Source: Monodelphis domestica
Lineage: Eukaryota > Chordata > Mammalia > Didelphimorphia > Didelphidae
Reading direction: 5' to 3'
Length of the DNA stretch: 64,000 nucleotides
Assembly: GCF_027887165.1 (NCBI RefSeq)
Contig: NC_077232.1
Coordinates: 5,458,928-5,522,927, forward strand
Shown: positions 36,204-48,200 of the stretch, piece after piece
Position numbering within the stretch: position 1 is the stretch's first letter
Layout: each line of letters opens with the position of its first letter
Made by a program: the position numbers and the translations under genes
Notes under the pieces: model-generated
The model's database searches: none
Told to the model about the DNA's origin: nothing
What the model saw: the letters and a program-made list of their open reading frames with translations, nothing else

Positions 36204-39200
36204 TCAGAGCAGTGTGCACTGGCTCTTGCGGCTGATCTCCACCAAGGACAGCAGCAGCCCCAGGCTACGCTGGGCATAGGGGGGATAGCGGAGGCCATTG
36301 ACCTTCTCTAGGCCAGAGCTTCGCAGGAGGCAGCTCCGATGATGTGAGAAGGCGTCGAAGGTGAACTTGCCGTGGTACATGCCCATCCCGCTGTTTCCTA
36401 CAAGGCAGAAAGGCATCTGATTCGGTAAACATTTACAGTTTGTGACAGCAGTGTGCAAGGCTGAGGCCCAGGAATCAGGAAGACCAAGGCCCTACTCTGA
36501 CCCAGGACAGTAATGCTGGAGGGAACAGGAAAGGGCAAAGCGTCTGGAGCATCTCTTGTGACTTCTGAGAGAGCTGGGGGCCACAGGGACTGGATGAAGG
36601 TCACGAAACATGGAACAAGACCTACCGACTCCCCCAAAGGGTAATGTAGTCAGCGTCATGTGCATGAAGCCATCATTCCCGCAGAAGCCCCCGCTGCTGG
36701 TCCGCTCGAGCATCTGGCGCACCACCTGGAAGAGAGCCAGGAAGGTTCAGGGGAGGCCCAGGCCTGCTTACTGCTGGGCACTAGCAATGGGCCACAGCAA
36801 TCCTACTGCCCCCTGCTGATGAAAGGGCCTGGGGCACACTCCACCTGGTCCCTGTGACCTCTGACTCCCAGAGAGACACCTCGGTTACTCCAGAGAGCAT
36901 CTCTGCGCTGGTGTGATTTGGAACTGTCAGAGCAACAATTCCCAGGCAAGAAGCCTGAAGACAGATGTGGGAGTGTGAGGTCCTTCTCTGAGCTCCCCAG
37001 TCGCCCCTGGCCCCAACCCTTCATGTCCCAAGTCTCAAGGTCTTGTTGATTCTAGCCACACCGTATCCGTGGCATCCCTTCTCATTCACTGGTTCAAGGC
37101 CCATCACTTCTGGCCAGGACCATTGCAAAGGCCTCATTGGCTTCCTGTTTTCTCTCCAGTTGCCAAAGGAGTCTTTCTGAAGCACAGTTCTAGCTATGCT
37201 ACTGCTCTGCTCAAGGATCTTCCATGACTTTAGGATAAAATAGAACCATAGAGTTGGAGATAAAAGAGTCATCAGAATCACCTAGACCAATCCTCTCGTT
37301 TTATAGAAGAGCCAGTGAATCCCATAGTGTAAACCTCAAATTTCCTTAGACTTATAATTATTGAAAATTTCACCATTGGGATATTTCATACTTGGAAAAT
37401 TTCTTACTGATAGTCTATTGGAATGGGAACTCCATTGGCATGGGAGGTTCCTTCTCTTCCCTTCTTAAGATTACTTTAGGACAGAAACCTTTTGCTGAAC
37501 AATGGAAAGGACTTTGACCTATGCTTAAGCATAGAACAGGAATTTCAGGAATTTCGTTGAGTCTTGATTGATTTTAGAATTGATACAATGGAGATACTCC
37601 ACCCTATCCAGTCCTAATAGGATTGAGTAAGGGCTGCAGCCTAGATCAAAATTTAATTATTCCAATCTCTACCATACTCAAGTTAACAGGATTTAGAAAG
37701 GGCTGGAACAAAGGAGTAAAGATTTAATCATTTGAAAATATGACCTTCAACAGACATGTGCAAAAGCCAGAAACCTCTGGGCGGTCCTGGGTTAAGCTAG
37801 AGCCTCCATTGACAGGGAAATTGATGAACAGGGATTGGTAGATGTGAGGACTGAGGGGAGGCAACTTGGAGGGTTTCCTTAAAGATAGGGGGTCTGAAGT
37901 CTCGGGGAGGGAGGTTGTTGAGGTTTTGGTCGGTGTGGTTCCTGGGCTCTGAGAAGGCTTGCTCTGAAGGAAGCTGAAGGTGGGGGCCTCTGAGACTGTT
38001 TCTCCATTTTGGACACGTGAGTAATAGGGACTGATCTCTTTTCTTTGCCCCAGCTATCTAAGGGCTTGGGCCTTTTGGCCCAGCCTAAACAGAAGGGGTA
38101 TTTAAGCCCTATTCCCTTCTCTCTATATATATATATCTCTAATTCCTTTCTTACTCCTATTGTAATTAAACTCCAAAAAAGGCTGACGGCTGACTTGAAT
38201 TTTTCATTTAGGAATTGCATAGCTGATTCCTTGGCGACCTTAATTAATATATATATCAGTCTTTTAAAGTGATTCCCTTGTAACAATAGCCAGAATGGGG
38301 TTTCTGTAAATGGGAATCCCTTCTATGATAGTAGGGCAGGTATATATAGGAGGGGTAGTATATAGAGTGCTGGGGCCTGTAATCAGGAAGACCTGAGTTC
38401 AAATCTGGCCCCAGATGTCAGCTGTGTGACCCTAGGCAAGGCACTTATCTTAGTTTTCTCATCTGTAAAATTAGCTGGAAAAGAAAATGGCAAACCATTG
38501 CAGTATCTGTGCCAAGAAAACCTCAAATGGTGTCACAAGGAATTGGACTCGACTGAAATGATTGAACAACATCCCTACTGATGAGTGGTTGTCATCCAGC
38601 CTACTTGAAGACCTCTAGAGAGAGGTGTCTCTCTACCTTTCCGGACAGCTCGTGTCTACTTTGAGGCGTTTTTCTTTGTTAGGACTACTTCCTAACATCA
38701 AGCCAATCTTCCTCTTTGTAATTCTTTTTTCCTTTTTCCTGGTTTTGCTCTCTAGAGTCGTGCAGGAGAAGTCCAATCCCTCCTCTGCAGGACCACTTGA
38801 CACTATTGTGTCTCCTAAACCTTCCTTCCTTCCAGGCTTTATACATCCAGTTCTTTCAGCCCTCTAGGTGTGGCATTTAAAAGAGTGGGAGCCATAAACT
38901 GTAAGAGTTAAAATGGTTGAAGATATAAATTGTGATAAATATAAGAGTGGATGAGTAAATTGTGACCGCAGGAAATATGTTTTCACTACAGTGTCTTGTT
39001 TTAAATCAAATATAAGGTGATCACCAGGGCAATATTTCCAATTATGAATATACCCAAGTCAACCGGGTTTTATAGAGAATTTAATGAATAATACAATGAG
39101 GAATTAAAGAGAGAAAGAGTAATAAAGGAATAAGTATGAAGGGCCTTAAGCCAACATGGCCTAGACCTGAGTCTTAAAAGAGAGATCAATCAGTCCTTAA

Positions 39201-42200
39201 TCACTCACAAGATCTGTCCAAGCAAGGATTCTAGTGATCAGAGAGGCACCAGCTGCAATTCAGACTTCCCAGCTGACTGTCCCAAAAGAGACCCGAGAGA
39301 GACAGAGTCTCCTCAGAGGGAGTTCCAGCCAGAGACTGTCCCAAGAGCCTATTTCCAGAGCTCTCTCCCAACAGCCTCCTTAGAGACTCTTTCCAGAGCT
39401 TTTACTCAAGAGATGATCTTTTTCTCATATATGGGGTTTTCTCCTATGTCACCTCCCCTAAGTTCTTCCATCTACCAATCACAGTAGACGTTTTCCAAAG
39501 GACAGCCCATTCTGAATTCACATTTTGTTATCACCTTCTTAATTCACATCTTGCTCTCACCTTTTCTGGGTAGACTAAAACTTCTGAGTAATTCACATCA
39601 GGAAAGCTCTGAATAAGTTTTCACCTCTTTGCTCCTTGTAAGTTCACAAGTTGCCTGACCTTTATAGGTACTTAGCACCCCTTTCTAAAAATAGGCATGG
39701 CTTAAGTATGGGTGTAAGCATTTCTCATTGTTCAGCAAGGAGTTTTCTCCCCTAAAGCAGTCCTAAGTACGGGTGAGTAGAGGTCCTCCCATTTCTGATC
39801 CAAGTAGAGTTCTCACATTTTAGATCTAAGTAGCTTCACTGTTTAAAATGGGGAATGGTCTTAACCAAATGTTCTAAGATAGAATCTGAGAAATTTCAAG
39901 ATTCACATAGGCCTCTCACCATCCTATAGGACTGTGGTGGTGAACCTTTTATAGACTGTGAGCCCTTCCCCACCTTACCCCAGACAGGAGAGGGTGGGAG
40001 TGATGTGGAAAATGTCCTCAAGCACAGTGGAGAGGGGGAAGGGAGCAGCCCCTTCGACACTCATGCCATAGGCTTTAGGATTTGCTTTCTCCTTGATGCT
40101 CTCTAACTTCGCAACTACTGAAAATGTGCCCAGATTTGAACACTTTATTCCAGATGGAATACTACCAGCAATGTCACCTCTCTTCCATGCACCCTCGGGG
40201 CTCTCAACATAGTCCAAGATCCTCTTGGCTTTCTGGGTCTCCATGTTACACTGTTGACTTATGAGTTTCTTGTCCATGAAACCCTCCATATCTTTTTTAA
40301 TAGGATACAATGCTTCACCCCATACAAGTGAAGTTGATTTTTCAAAACTGCGGAGTTCATATTTTCCCATATTAAGATCCATCTGATTAGATTCCACCTT
40401 CCATTCTAATCTGTTGAGGCCATTTTTAAACCTTCACTCTATAGTTCAATTTGTCAGCTATCCCTCTGAACTTCATGCTGTCTGGAAATTTGATAAATAT
40501 GCCATGTATCTTTTCATCTACGGCACTAATAAAAATGTTAGAATGTTGGATGGCACAAGACCAAGAACAGATGCTTGTGGCACTCTGTTGGAGACCTTGC
40601 AAGTGTATTTGTTATTGTTCAGTCATTTCAGGGTGTCCAACTCTTTGCCATTTGAAGTTTTCTTGGCAAAGATATAGGAATTGCTTCCCATTTCCTTCTC
40701 CAGCTCATTTTACAGATGAAGAACTGAGGTAAGCAGTGTTATACGAGGTGCCCAGGGTCACACAGCTAACTATCCTGCCCTACGAAGGGTTACTCTTTGA
40801 GTTGGCCCATTCAGTGAGCTCCAAGTTGACTTAGCAATCACATGTCATTATTGTATCCAAGAAGACAATGTGAGAGGTTTTGTCCAGTACTTTGCTGAAA
40901 TTGAGGTAAGGGCTATCTGAGGCATTCCCTGATAGATCAGTCTAGTAAGCCAGTCTCAAGAGGAATGAACTTACTATGGCATAACCTGTTGTTGATGAGG
41001 GCTAGGCTGGCTCTGAGTCCTCACTTCCCTTTGAAAATGCCCATAAAACAACCCTTCAAGAATACAGTCTAGAATTTTGCCAAGAATCAAAGCTAAGGTC
41101 ACCAGCCTATAGTTTCCAGACTCGACTCCCTGTAGCAAGAACTATAGATCTTCAGAAAACCTGTGGGATTTTCTGAGATCTCCCTTTCAATATGTTTCTT
41201 CTTGTATCAAAATCTGAGTTCATCACATTTGTAACTTGTGCTCTGTGCATTGGTGGAGAGACTTCTAGGTCATGAGCTTTCTTTATTGCTGTCCCCATCA
41301 TCTTATAATGGTTTCCAACAAATTATGTTTCCTCTTGACTTCATCTTCTCTTGGACCTGCAAAGCTCAGTGGTATCGGACTCCCCTCCTAGTTAAAATCT
41401 ATCTTGATCAGATTTACAAGATGCCATGAAAATGTTTTAATTTTCCTTCCTTGGGGCACTCCATCCATGACTGACAGGTTATATATTTGAGGATGCCTAA
41501 TTCATGTAATAAACTAACAAAAATATCAAGTCTCTTTCAACTCAGAACCTTAGCAATGAATGTCATTTGCTTAGGCAATTGCATCTGAGATAGAGAGCAG
41601 GGGAGTTGAGCTATGTGAAAGCTGAACAAAGGTAGCCATCTAGGCAGAGATGAGGGGACGTGGGGCCCTAGAAGGAGAAAGCAGGAAAGGATGGCTTCTT
41701 AAATTCACTGAAAACTCTAGTTAAACCTTTCTAGAATTTCTTCTTCTAGAGAAACCTTTGAGTTTTTTGCCTTTCTGATGAAAACTAGCAGCAGCATGCT
41801 TTAGGAAAGAAACTTAGACTAAAGGCAGGAGGCAGAGCCAAGGAAATTTTGAATGTACACTTTTATGCCAAAGGGGACTGCCACTTAATTTTTTTTTTGT
41901 CAATGCACCTAACATTGGTTTTGTTCTTTTTTTCTTTTATTTCCTTTTATTCCCCAAATTATTGTAATTTCCCTTTAGAAACTGTAATGTTGTATATACC
42001 TTTAGTTAAAAATCTTTAAAGTTTTAAGTTATTTATGTTTAAAATGATCCATTGGGGAGACTGGTCTCCCAAAGGATCACAGGGGGAAATTTGCAACTAG
42101 AACATCTGAACTACATTTACCCAGCATCCTTTTAAGTTAAGTGCTCATTTTGCGTCCTGACATTTGGTAGATAAAATTTGCTGAAACCCATGCTGTGGGG

Positions 42201-45200
42201 CTTTTTTGGACTTTTGTGCTGGTAAAACGTTCCAGGTGTGGTTCCCTGGCTGCCTTGTGCTCTCTCCTGGGTGTGTGGTCTAGGAAGTTTTCTCTTTACA
42301 GAGGCTATTCTTTTCCTGTGCTTCAAGTTATTTCCATTAAATCTTATAAAAATAATACTTGGAGTATTTGGATATTCATTTTTAATCTTACACCCTATTT
42401 GTGTTTTGTTGACTCTGCCATGTTCCCCCCATGTCCATTGTTCTTGATGACTCCATCCTGCCCCACCATGTCCCACTATTTCTCTTGACTGCCCTATCCC
42501 ACTGTTCTGGATGACTTATCTTGTCCCCTGGAGTCCCACTGTTCCCTAAGACTCCATGCTGCCCCTCGGGCACCACTGCTGCCTAGGACTCCATATTTTC
42601 TCCTCTATTCCCACTGCCTTCTCTATCCCTAGACCCTCCACTCAGACCCAGTTTTTTGTATTTCCTGCCATCACCACCCTCTTTCCTTACCTCAGAGTTG
42701 TTGGAGAAGGCATATAGGGCCAGGGGCTTCTCTCTCTTATTGATGAAGGCAACAGCCTCATCCATGCTCTGCACATTCAGGATGGGTAAAATGGGCCCAA
42801 AGATCTCCTCCTGTATCACAGGGTCTGTCTCCTTCACATCCACCAGCACTGTGGGGGCTGCCCCAGACCAGAGAGGGAGAAGAGACCTCAGACAGGGACT
42901 CTCAGAGAGAACCAGGACACAGGGAGCAAAAGTGCAAAGGGTGTGACAGGGTCATCATAGGGCAGTCTTGGGGTAAAGCAATGCATGCCATGGAGATGCC
43001 AGAAGCATGCAAGGCACAGGGTCCTGGTCACCCAGAGGTCAGTATGGATAGGTCAACCTTAGTGCCCCGAGGCACCTGAGACACAAGGACCCTAGAGGAT
43101 GGGAGGAGGATCACTCACCAATGTAGCATTCCTTCTCATCTGACTGGCCACCAATGGCTATTTGGCCACTGCCTAACAGGCCCTGGAGCCTGTGGAAATG
43201 CTTCTTATTGATGATGCGACCTAGGTCTGGTGAACTCTGGGGGTCCTTCCCATAGAACTGGGTCACTGCATGTTGCAGGGCGGGCAACAGCTTCTCCTGC
43301 ATCTCCCGGCTGCACAGGATGTAGTCTGGAGACACACATGTCTGTCCCGCATTGAAGAAACGGAACCAGGCTACACGGTTGGCCACGTTCTGGGGGTCAC
43401 AGTCGTCGTCCACGTAGCAGGGGTTCTTCCCTCCCAGTTCTAGTGTGATGGGGGTCAGGTGCTTGGAGGCGGCCGTCATGACGATCCGGCCTACAGTAGT
43501 GTTCCCTAAGGAAGAAAAGAAAATGTAGACCATCTAAGCTTCCCAGCAAACCAAGGAATTGGGTTTTCACAGGACCTGGAAGGGACCTGAGAGACCATTT
43601 AGTTTCATTCTTTATAATCCATCTTCCACAATAGAGATCTGAACATTCCCTCTCTCAGAGCTTCAGGGTCTCCTGTCACCTGGGATAAAATACAAAGGCC
43701 TCCCCTGCTGTGGGGTGGGCCATTCACCCACAGGGGATGGGGTCTTGGAGGTGAGATGGTGTTGACGGAATGATGGATGGGACACAGCTTTCGCATTCAA
43801 CCCGCAGCACAGATTTCACAGGATAAACTACTCCATTTTGGCTGAGGCCTGGCTTTATTTTATACCCTCATGATCACACATCTACTTGGCACACAGTTTC
43901 ATTCTCAGCATACATGTTTCCATAGAACCTAACAACAGACAGGAAGCCTAGAGAGATAGTCAACAAAATGTTGTTGCTAAGTGCAGGATCAGAGAGTAGA
44001 ATCAACATGACCCAAATATAGGTTGGGGAATTCAGAGCACAGATTTGCCAGAACTTTTTATGCCAAAGAGGGTCCTATCTAAGTGGGTATATATGAATCC
44101 TTAGGTTTAATTTTGTAAGTGGGATCTCCTGTTAATATCCTGGGGGGAGACATTTGTATTAACCCTGCAAGCATGTTGCTCTCATCTATTTTTCCTGGGG
44201 CTAAGTAAGAATAATAATTATAGCAATTCCAATAATAAGGGGATGTTAATAAAGAAAGTCACTTAGGGGTATTTCAGTGGATGTTTCCATCCTTCCAGGG
44301 GGCTGTTTTGTAGTCCCCGGTTTCCATATGTGACCGTGTCAAACAGTGTGGTCTTTGATGGCTTCCAGCAATCCCCAGTCCCACAAAGCCCTCCATTGCC
44401 TGTCTAGTTCTCCCCTGCTTCTTTGTTCTTATTGCTTATTTCCTGGACTCTCTCTCTTCTAGGCAAAGCAGCCTACTTTCTGTCATCTGTGATGGCATCC
44501 CATCTCTGGCCTCCAGACCTTTGCATAAGTGGCTTCCCAGGTTGGTCAGGAATATTCTCCTTCCTTCCGAGCACAGCTCAGGTGTCCCTCCTACAGAAGA
44601 CCTTCCCTGTTACTAGCCCTCTTTTCCTCTTGACATTATTTTATGCCCTTTGTTCCACCCCATCCCCTCTGTAAACATTGTGAGGGCAGGGACTTTTTAG
44701 CTTTTGTCCTGCTTTCCCAAGGAACCTTCTTGTTTTACACTGTAAAACTGGAGACTCAGAGAAGAAGAAATCCCCTTTTCAAGGTTGCAAGGAGAGTCAA
44801 GATTTGAAAGTCATCTGAATCCAAATCTAGGCCCTTCCTGCTTCTGCCCCAGGGCTGATCCTAGCTTTTCCCAGGGCACAGGACAAATAACTGCCCCTGG
44901 GTGAATGGATCAGACCTAACCTTTCCACAGGTCCCAGAGCCCCCAGGGCTGTGCTGGGTCAACCACTGGATGGGGAAACAGGAATTCAGGTCTGGGAGTC
45001 AGAAGATTAGCCTCTAGTTGTGACTCCAGAACAGAAGCAATGTCCTTTCCCGCTCTGGGAGTGAAAGGTCACTGTAAACCTTAAAATTTCCCAGACCCTA
45101 CTTTATAAGATTGGATTAAGACCATTCCCCATTTGGGCAGTGAACTCTACTTAAAGCAGGAATGTGAGAATTCTCCTTTACCTACTTGGGTCTGCCCTAG

Positions 45201-48200
45201 GGGAAGATAAAGTTGTAAACTCTTTTCTGAACAATGAAAAGTACTTAAACCCAGACTTTTCTTAAGCTAAGTACCTATAAAGGTCAAGCAACTTGTGAAT
45301 TTACAAGGAACAAAGAACTGGAAAACTTACTCAGAGCTTTCCTGGTGTGAATTGCTCAAAAATCCACACCTTCTTAGGTGTGGACTAAGAATGGGCGGTC
45401 CTTTAGAAACATCTACAGTGATTGGTAGATGTAAGGCCTTAGGGGAGGTGACAGAGGAGATTTTGCCCTTAAAAATAAGAGCTCAGGGAAGAGCTAGAAG
45501 TCATTCTGAAACATTCAGATGGAGGAGGGAGCTGGTGAAAGCAGCTGAGATGCTGCTGGCCTGGTGTCATTAGAAATCCTTACTTAGACCTTGTGGTGAG
45601 TGCTAATAAACTGACTGATTTCTCTTTTAAGACTCAGATCTAGGCCATATTGGCTTGAGGCCCTTCATACTTATTCCTTTATTACTCTCTCTTTCTTTGA
45701 TTACTCATTGTACTGTTAATTAAAATCTCTATAAAACCCAATTGACTTGGGTATATTCATAATTGGGAATATTTCCCTGGCGACCACCTTATATTTGATT
45801 TTAAACCCAAGACACTGTAGTGAAACATATTTCTGCGGTCAAATTTACTCACCCTCTCTTATATCTATCACAATTTCTATCTTCCACTATTTTAACCACT
45901 ACAGTTTAAGATCTCAACCATTTTAAATCTCACGTCACTAAGGTTCCTTTCAGCTCCAGAGTTCTCGCTTCTTCTAGTCTGATCTGGGAAATCAAACAGG
46001 CCCATCATCTGCCCCCTTCTCTCCACTCCCACTAACCCCTCTATCATCTGAGGCCTCGTCACCTCCAGCCTGGTCATGGCTGTGGCCGCCTAACTGTTCT
46101 TTCTTCTCTAGGCTTCTAACTGTTCCACCCACTCCTGCCAGGCTCATCTCCCTGTTAATCTCTCCCCTTTCCCTTGTGGACGGGTCTGCTGGCTCTCACT
46201 GTCTGTCTACACAAGCAAGCCCCCTAACATGTAGGGACTTTGTGGGGGATCCATTTTTAACTGGACCCCCAAACCACGCGTCTCTTGGTTCCTTGTCCAA
46301 CTGGACGCTCACTACTGTGCTGGACTCACCTGTGAAGAAGATATAGTCGAATCTGTTCTCCAGAAGAGTGGAGGTCTCCTGGGGTCCCCCCAGCACCACC
46401 GTAAAGCAGTTCTAGGGCACAGGATAGAGATGTCAAGACCCGGGCTGCCTTGGCCCAGAAGGCCCCTTCTCCTGGCTACACCTGGAATCCCTGCTTCCTT
46501 CGGAGCCCCCCCAGACTGGAGCCTGTCCTGATTCTCCCCTGAAATGAGGTGGCAGCTACTCTGAGTGTGAATTGTGATCCTCCCCCATGAGGATGGAGGC
46601 TCCCTGAGGGCAGGGACGGGGGGGGGGGGGGGGGGGGGGCGGGGGGGAGGGGATGGGGCCAGGGCCCGGGGAGGGGGGTGGGGATGGGGGGCTGTCCCGA
46701 GGCTCCTCCCAAAGCCCTCGGGGCCGAGGTTCCCCAGGGACCAGAGGAAGGGCCTTGCCTAGGCCAGTGCTGACACATGGCAGACATTTAGTCACGCTTC
46801 TTGGCTGACTGACATCTGGGGGTTCTCCCTTGCCCACACCATTGCTGAATAGGGGCGAGGGATGGAATTCTGATCAGGAGCTGAAGACGGAGAGGGTCAG
46901 GGGAGGCTTCGGTGCAGGATGCCAGCCTGGGGGATTTCAGGAACTGACTGTTTGGGGGATCCCCTCCGACCCGCTGGCCCCTCAAAAGAAGGAACACTAT
47001 CTCCACCCCAGGGGTGGCTCCTTGTGGCATCAAGGTGGAGCCTGAAGGGTCCAGTTTTGTGGCCTTCCTCTTTGGCCTAAGGGATGGCCTCAGGAGATGG
47101 GAGGGACATGGGAGGGACAGACAAAACCATGTCGGGACACGCTTTCTGATCGCCCCGGGGCCAAAGTGGACGAGACGACGGTGGGACACGCAGTGAGAAC
47201 AGCCGAGAAGTGGCCACGGTTCAGGCACAGAAGGGCCAGACCTTTGCACACTGCCTGGGGAGCTCCCCTAAGGGTGCGGCGCAGCCGGTCTGTAGCCGCC
47301 CGACCTGGTGACTCGGGTCCGGGCCGTCCCATAGAGGGAGTCGACCCAAAGGGCTTGCAGCCGTCTCCAGGGTCCAGGGAAGGACTCTGGCTCTCTCCCT
47401 GCCATCTCCTGCCCTAACAGACCATCTTCTGGGCGTTGAAATCATGCATTTAAAGGTGAAGCCCCCACGTTTGCTAAGCCAGCCCAAGGGCCTGTGCGCT
47501 GCCCGGGGCCTTCCTCTGCCCCCCAAGCCCGCCGGGCCGGGTCCCCTCACCTTGTCCAGGTACCGGGGCAGCACGTCGCCCATGATCTTCTCCATGCTCC
47601 TGCTCACTTCGGAGGGCTTTATCACCACACAGTTGCCTGAAGGAAGGGGAAGGAGAGGCCAGGCCAGCCATTAGGGCCGGAGGGGGTGCCAGCCACAGTC
47701 CGGCCTGTCGGAGCGCTTCCAGGGCCCGGGTCCGGGCGAGCCTGTAGACTGCAGGGAACGGGCGCTTCCCCCTCTTCTTGGGGCTTGGCCCTGGGGGCTC
47801 CCTGGACTCCCCCCCTTATCGCAGAGCTCCCACCGGCGCCTTTTCACCCATGGACTAGAGAGGGCAGCCTTGGCCATGGGTTCTGCAGCCCTGCCTGGGC
47901 TGGACCAGGCCCAGCCGGGACCAGAGAGCCACCTGCCACTCCCCAGTGTCTGAGCCCAGGAAGTGCCTGAAGGGCAGGCCCCGAGGGCAGGAAAGAGGGA
48001 AGCAAGTGAGGGAAGAGCTGGGGGCACCCTCCAACTCCGAACAGGGCCGCAGAACTGGGAGGGTCCTTGTTGGGGGGGCAATCCCAGAAATCATTCAGAG
48101 TGGGCAAGCGCGGAGGGACTGAAGGGCAGGAAAAGGAATGATTTCCTGGTGGCTGTTCCTGGGCTTTGGCCTCTGCTAGGTTTGGGGGGAGGCTGCAGGG

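Larger units (their letters stand above)
36726..42690 (-). other. ALDH3B1 intron of 6 kb packed with retroelements
   Basis: Between the exons encoding [10 protein letters not shown] and [11 protein letters not shown]. In order it contains a CORE-SINE remnant (37225-37327), a solo LTR (37328-38285), a forward SINE (38350-38575), an opposite LTR (38900-39907), a CR1/L3-clade LINE split by a SINE (about 39975-41150), AT-rich sequence without a recognised element (41150-41990), a possible further LTR (41993-42392) and a degenerate tandem repeat (42430-42640). Confidence 0.75.
43506..46329 (-). other. ALDH3B1 intron of 2.8 kb
   Basis: Between the exons encoding [10 protein letters not shown] and [11 protein letters not shown]. 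Holds the second copy of the 13.8-kb repeat (43706-44363), an L2 3' end (about 44400-44730), a MIR-like remnant (44740-44850) and a forward LTR (45073-45903). Confidence 0.75.
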
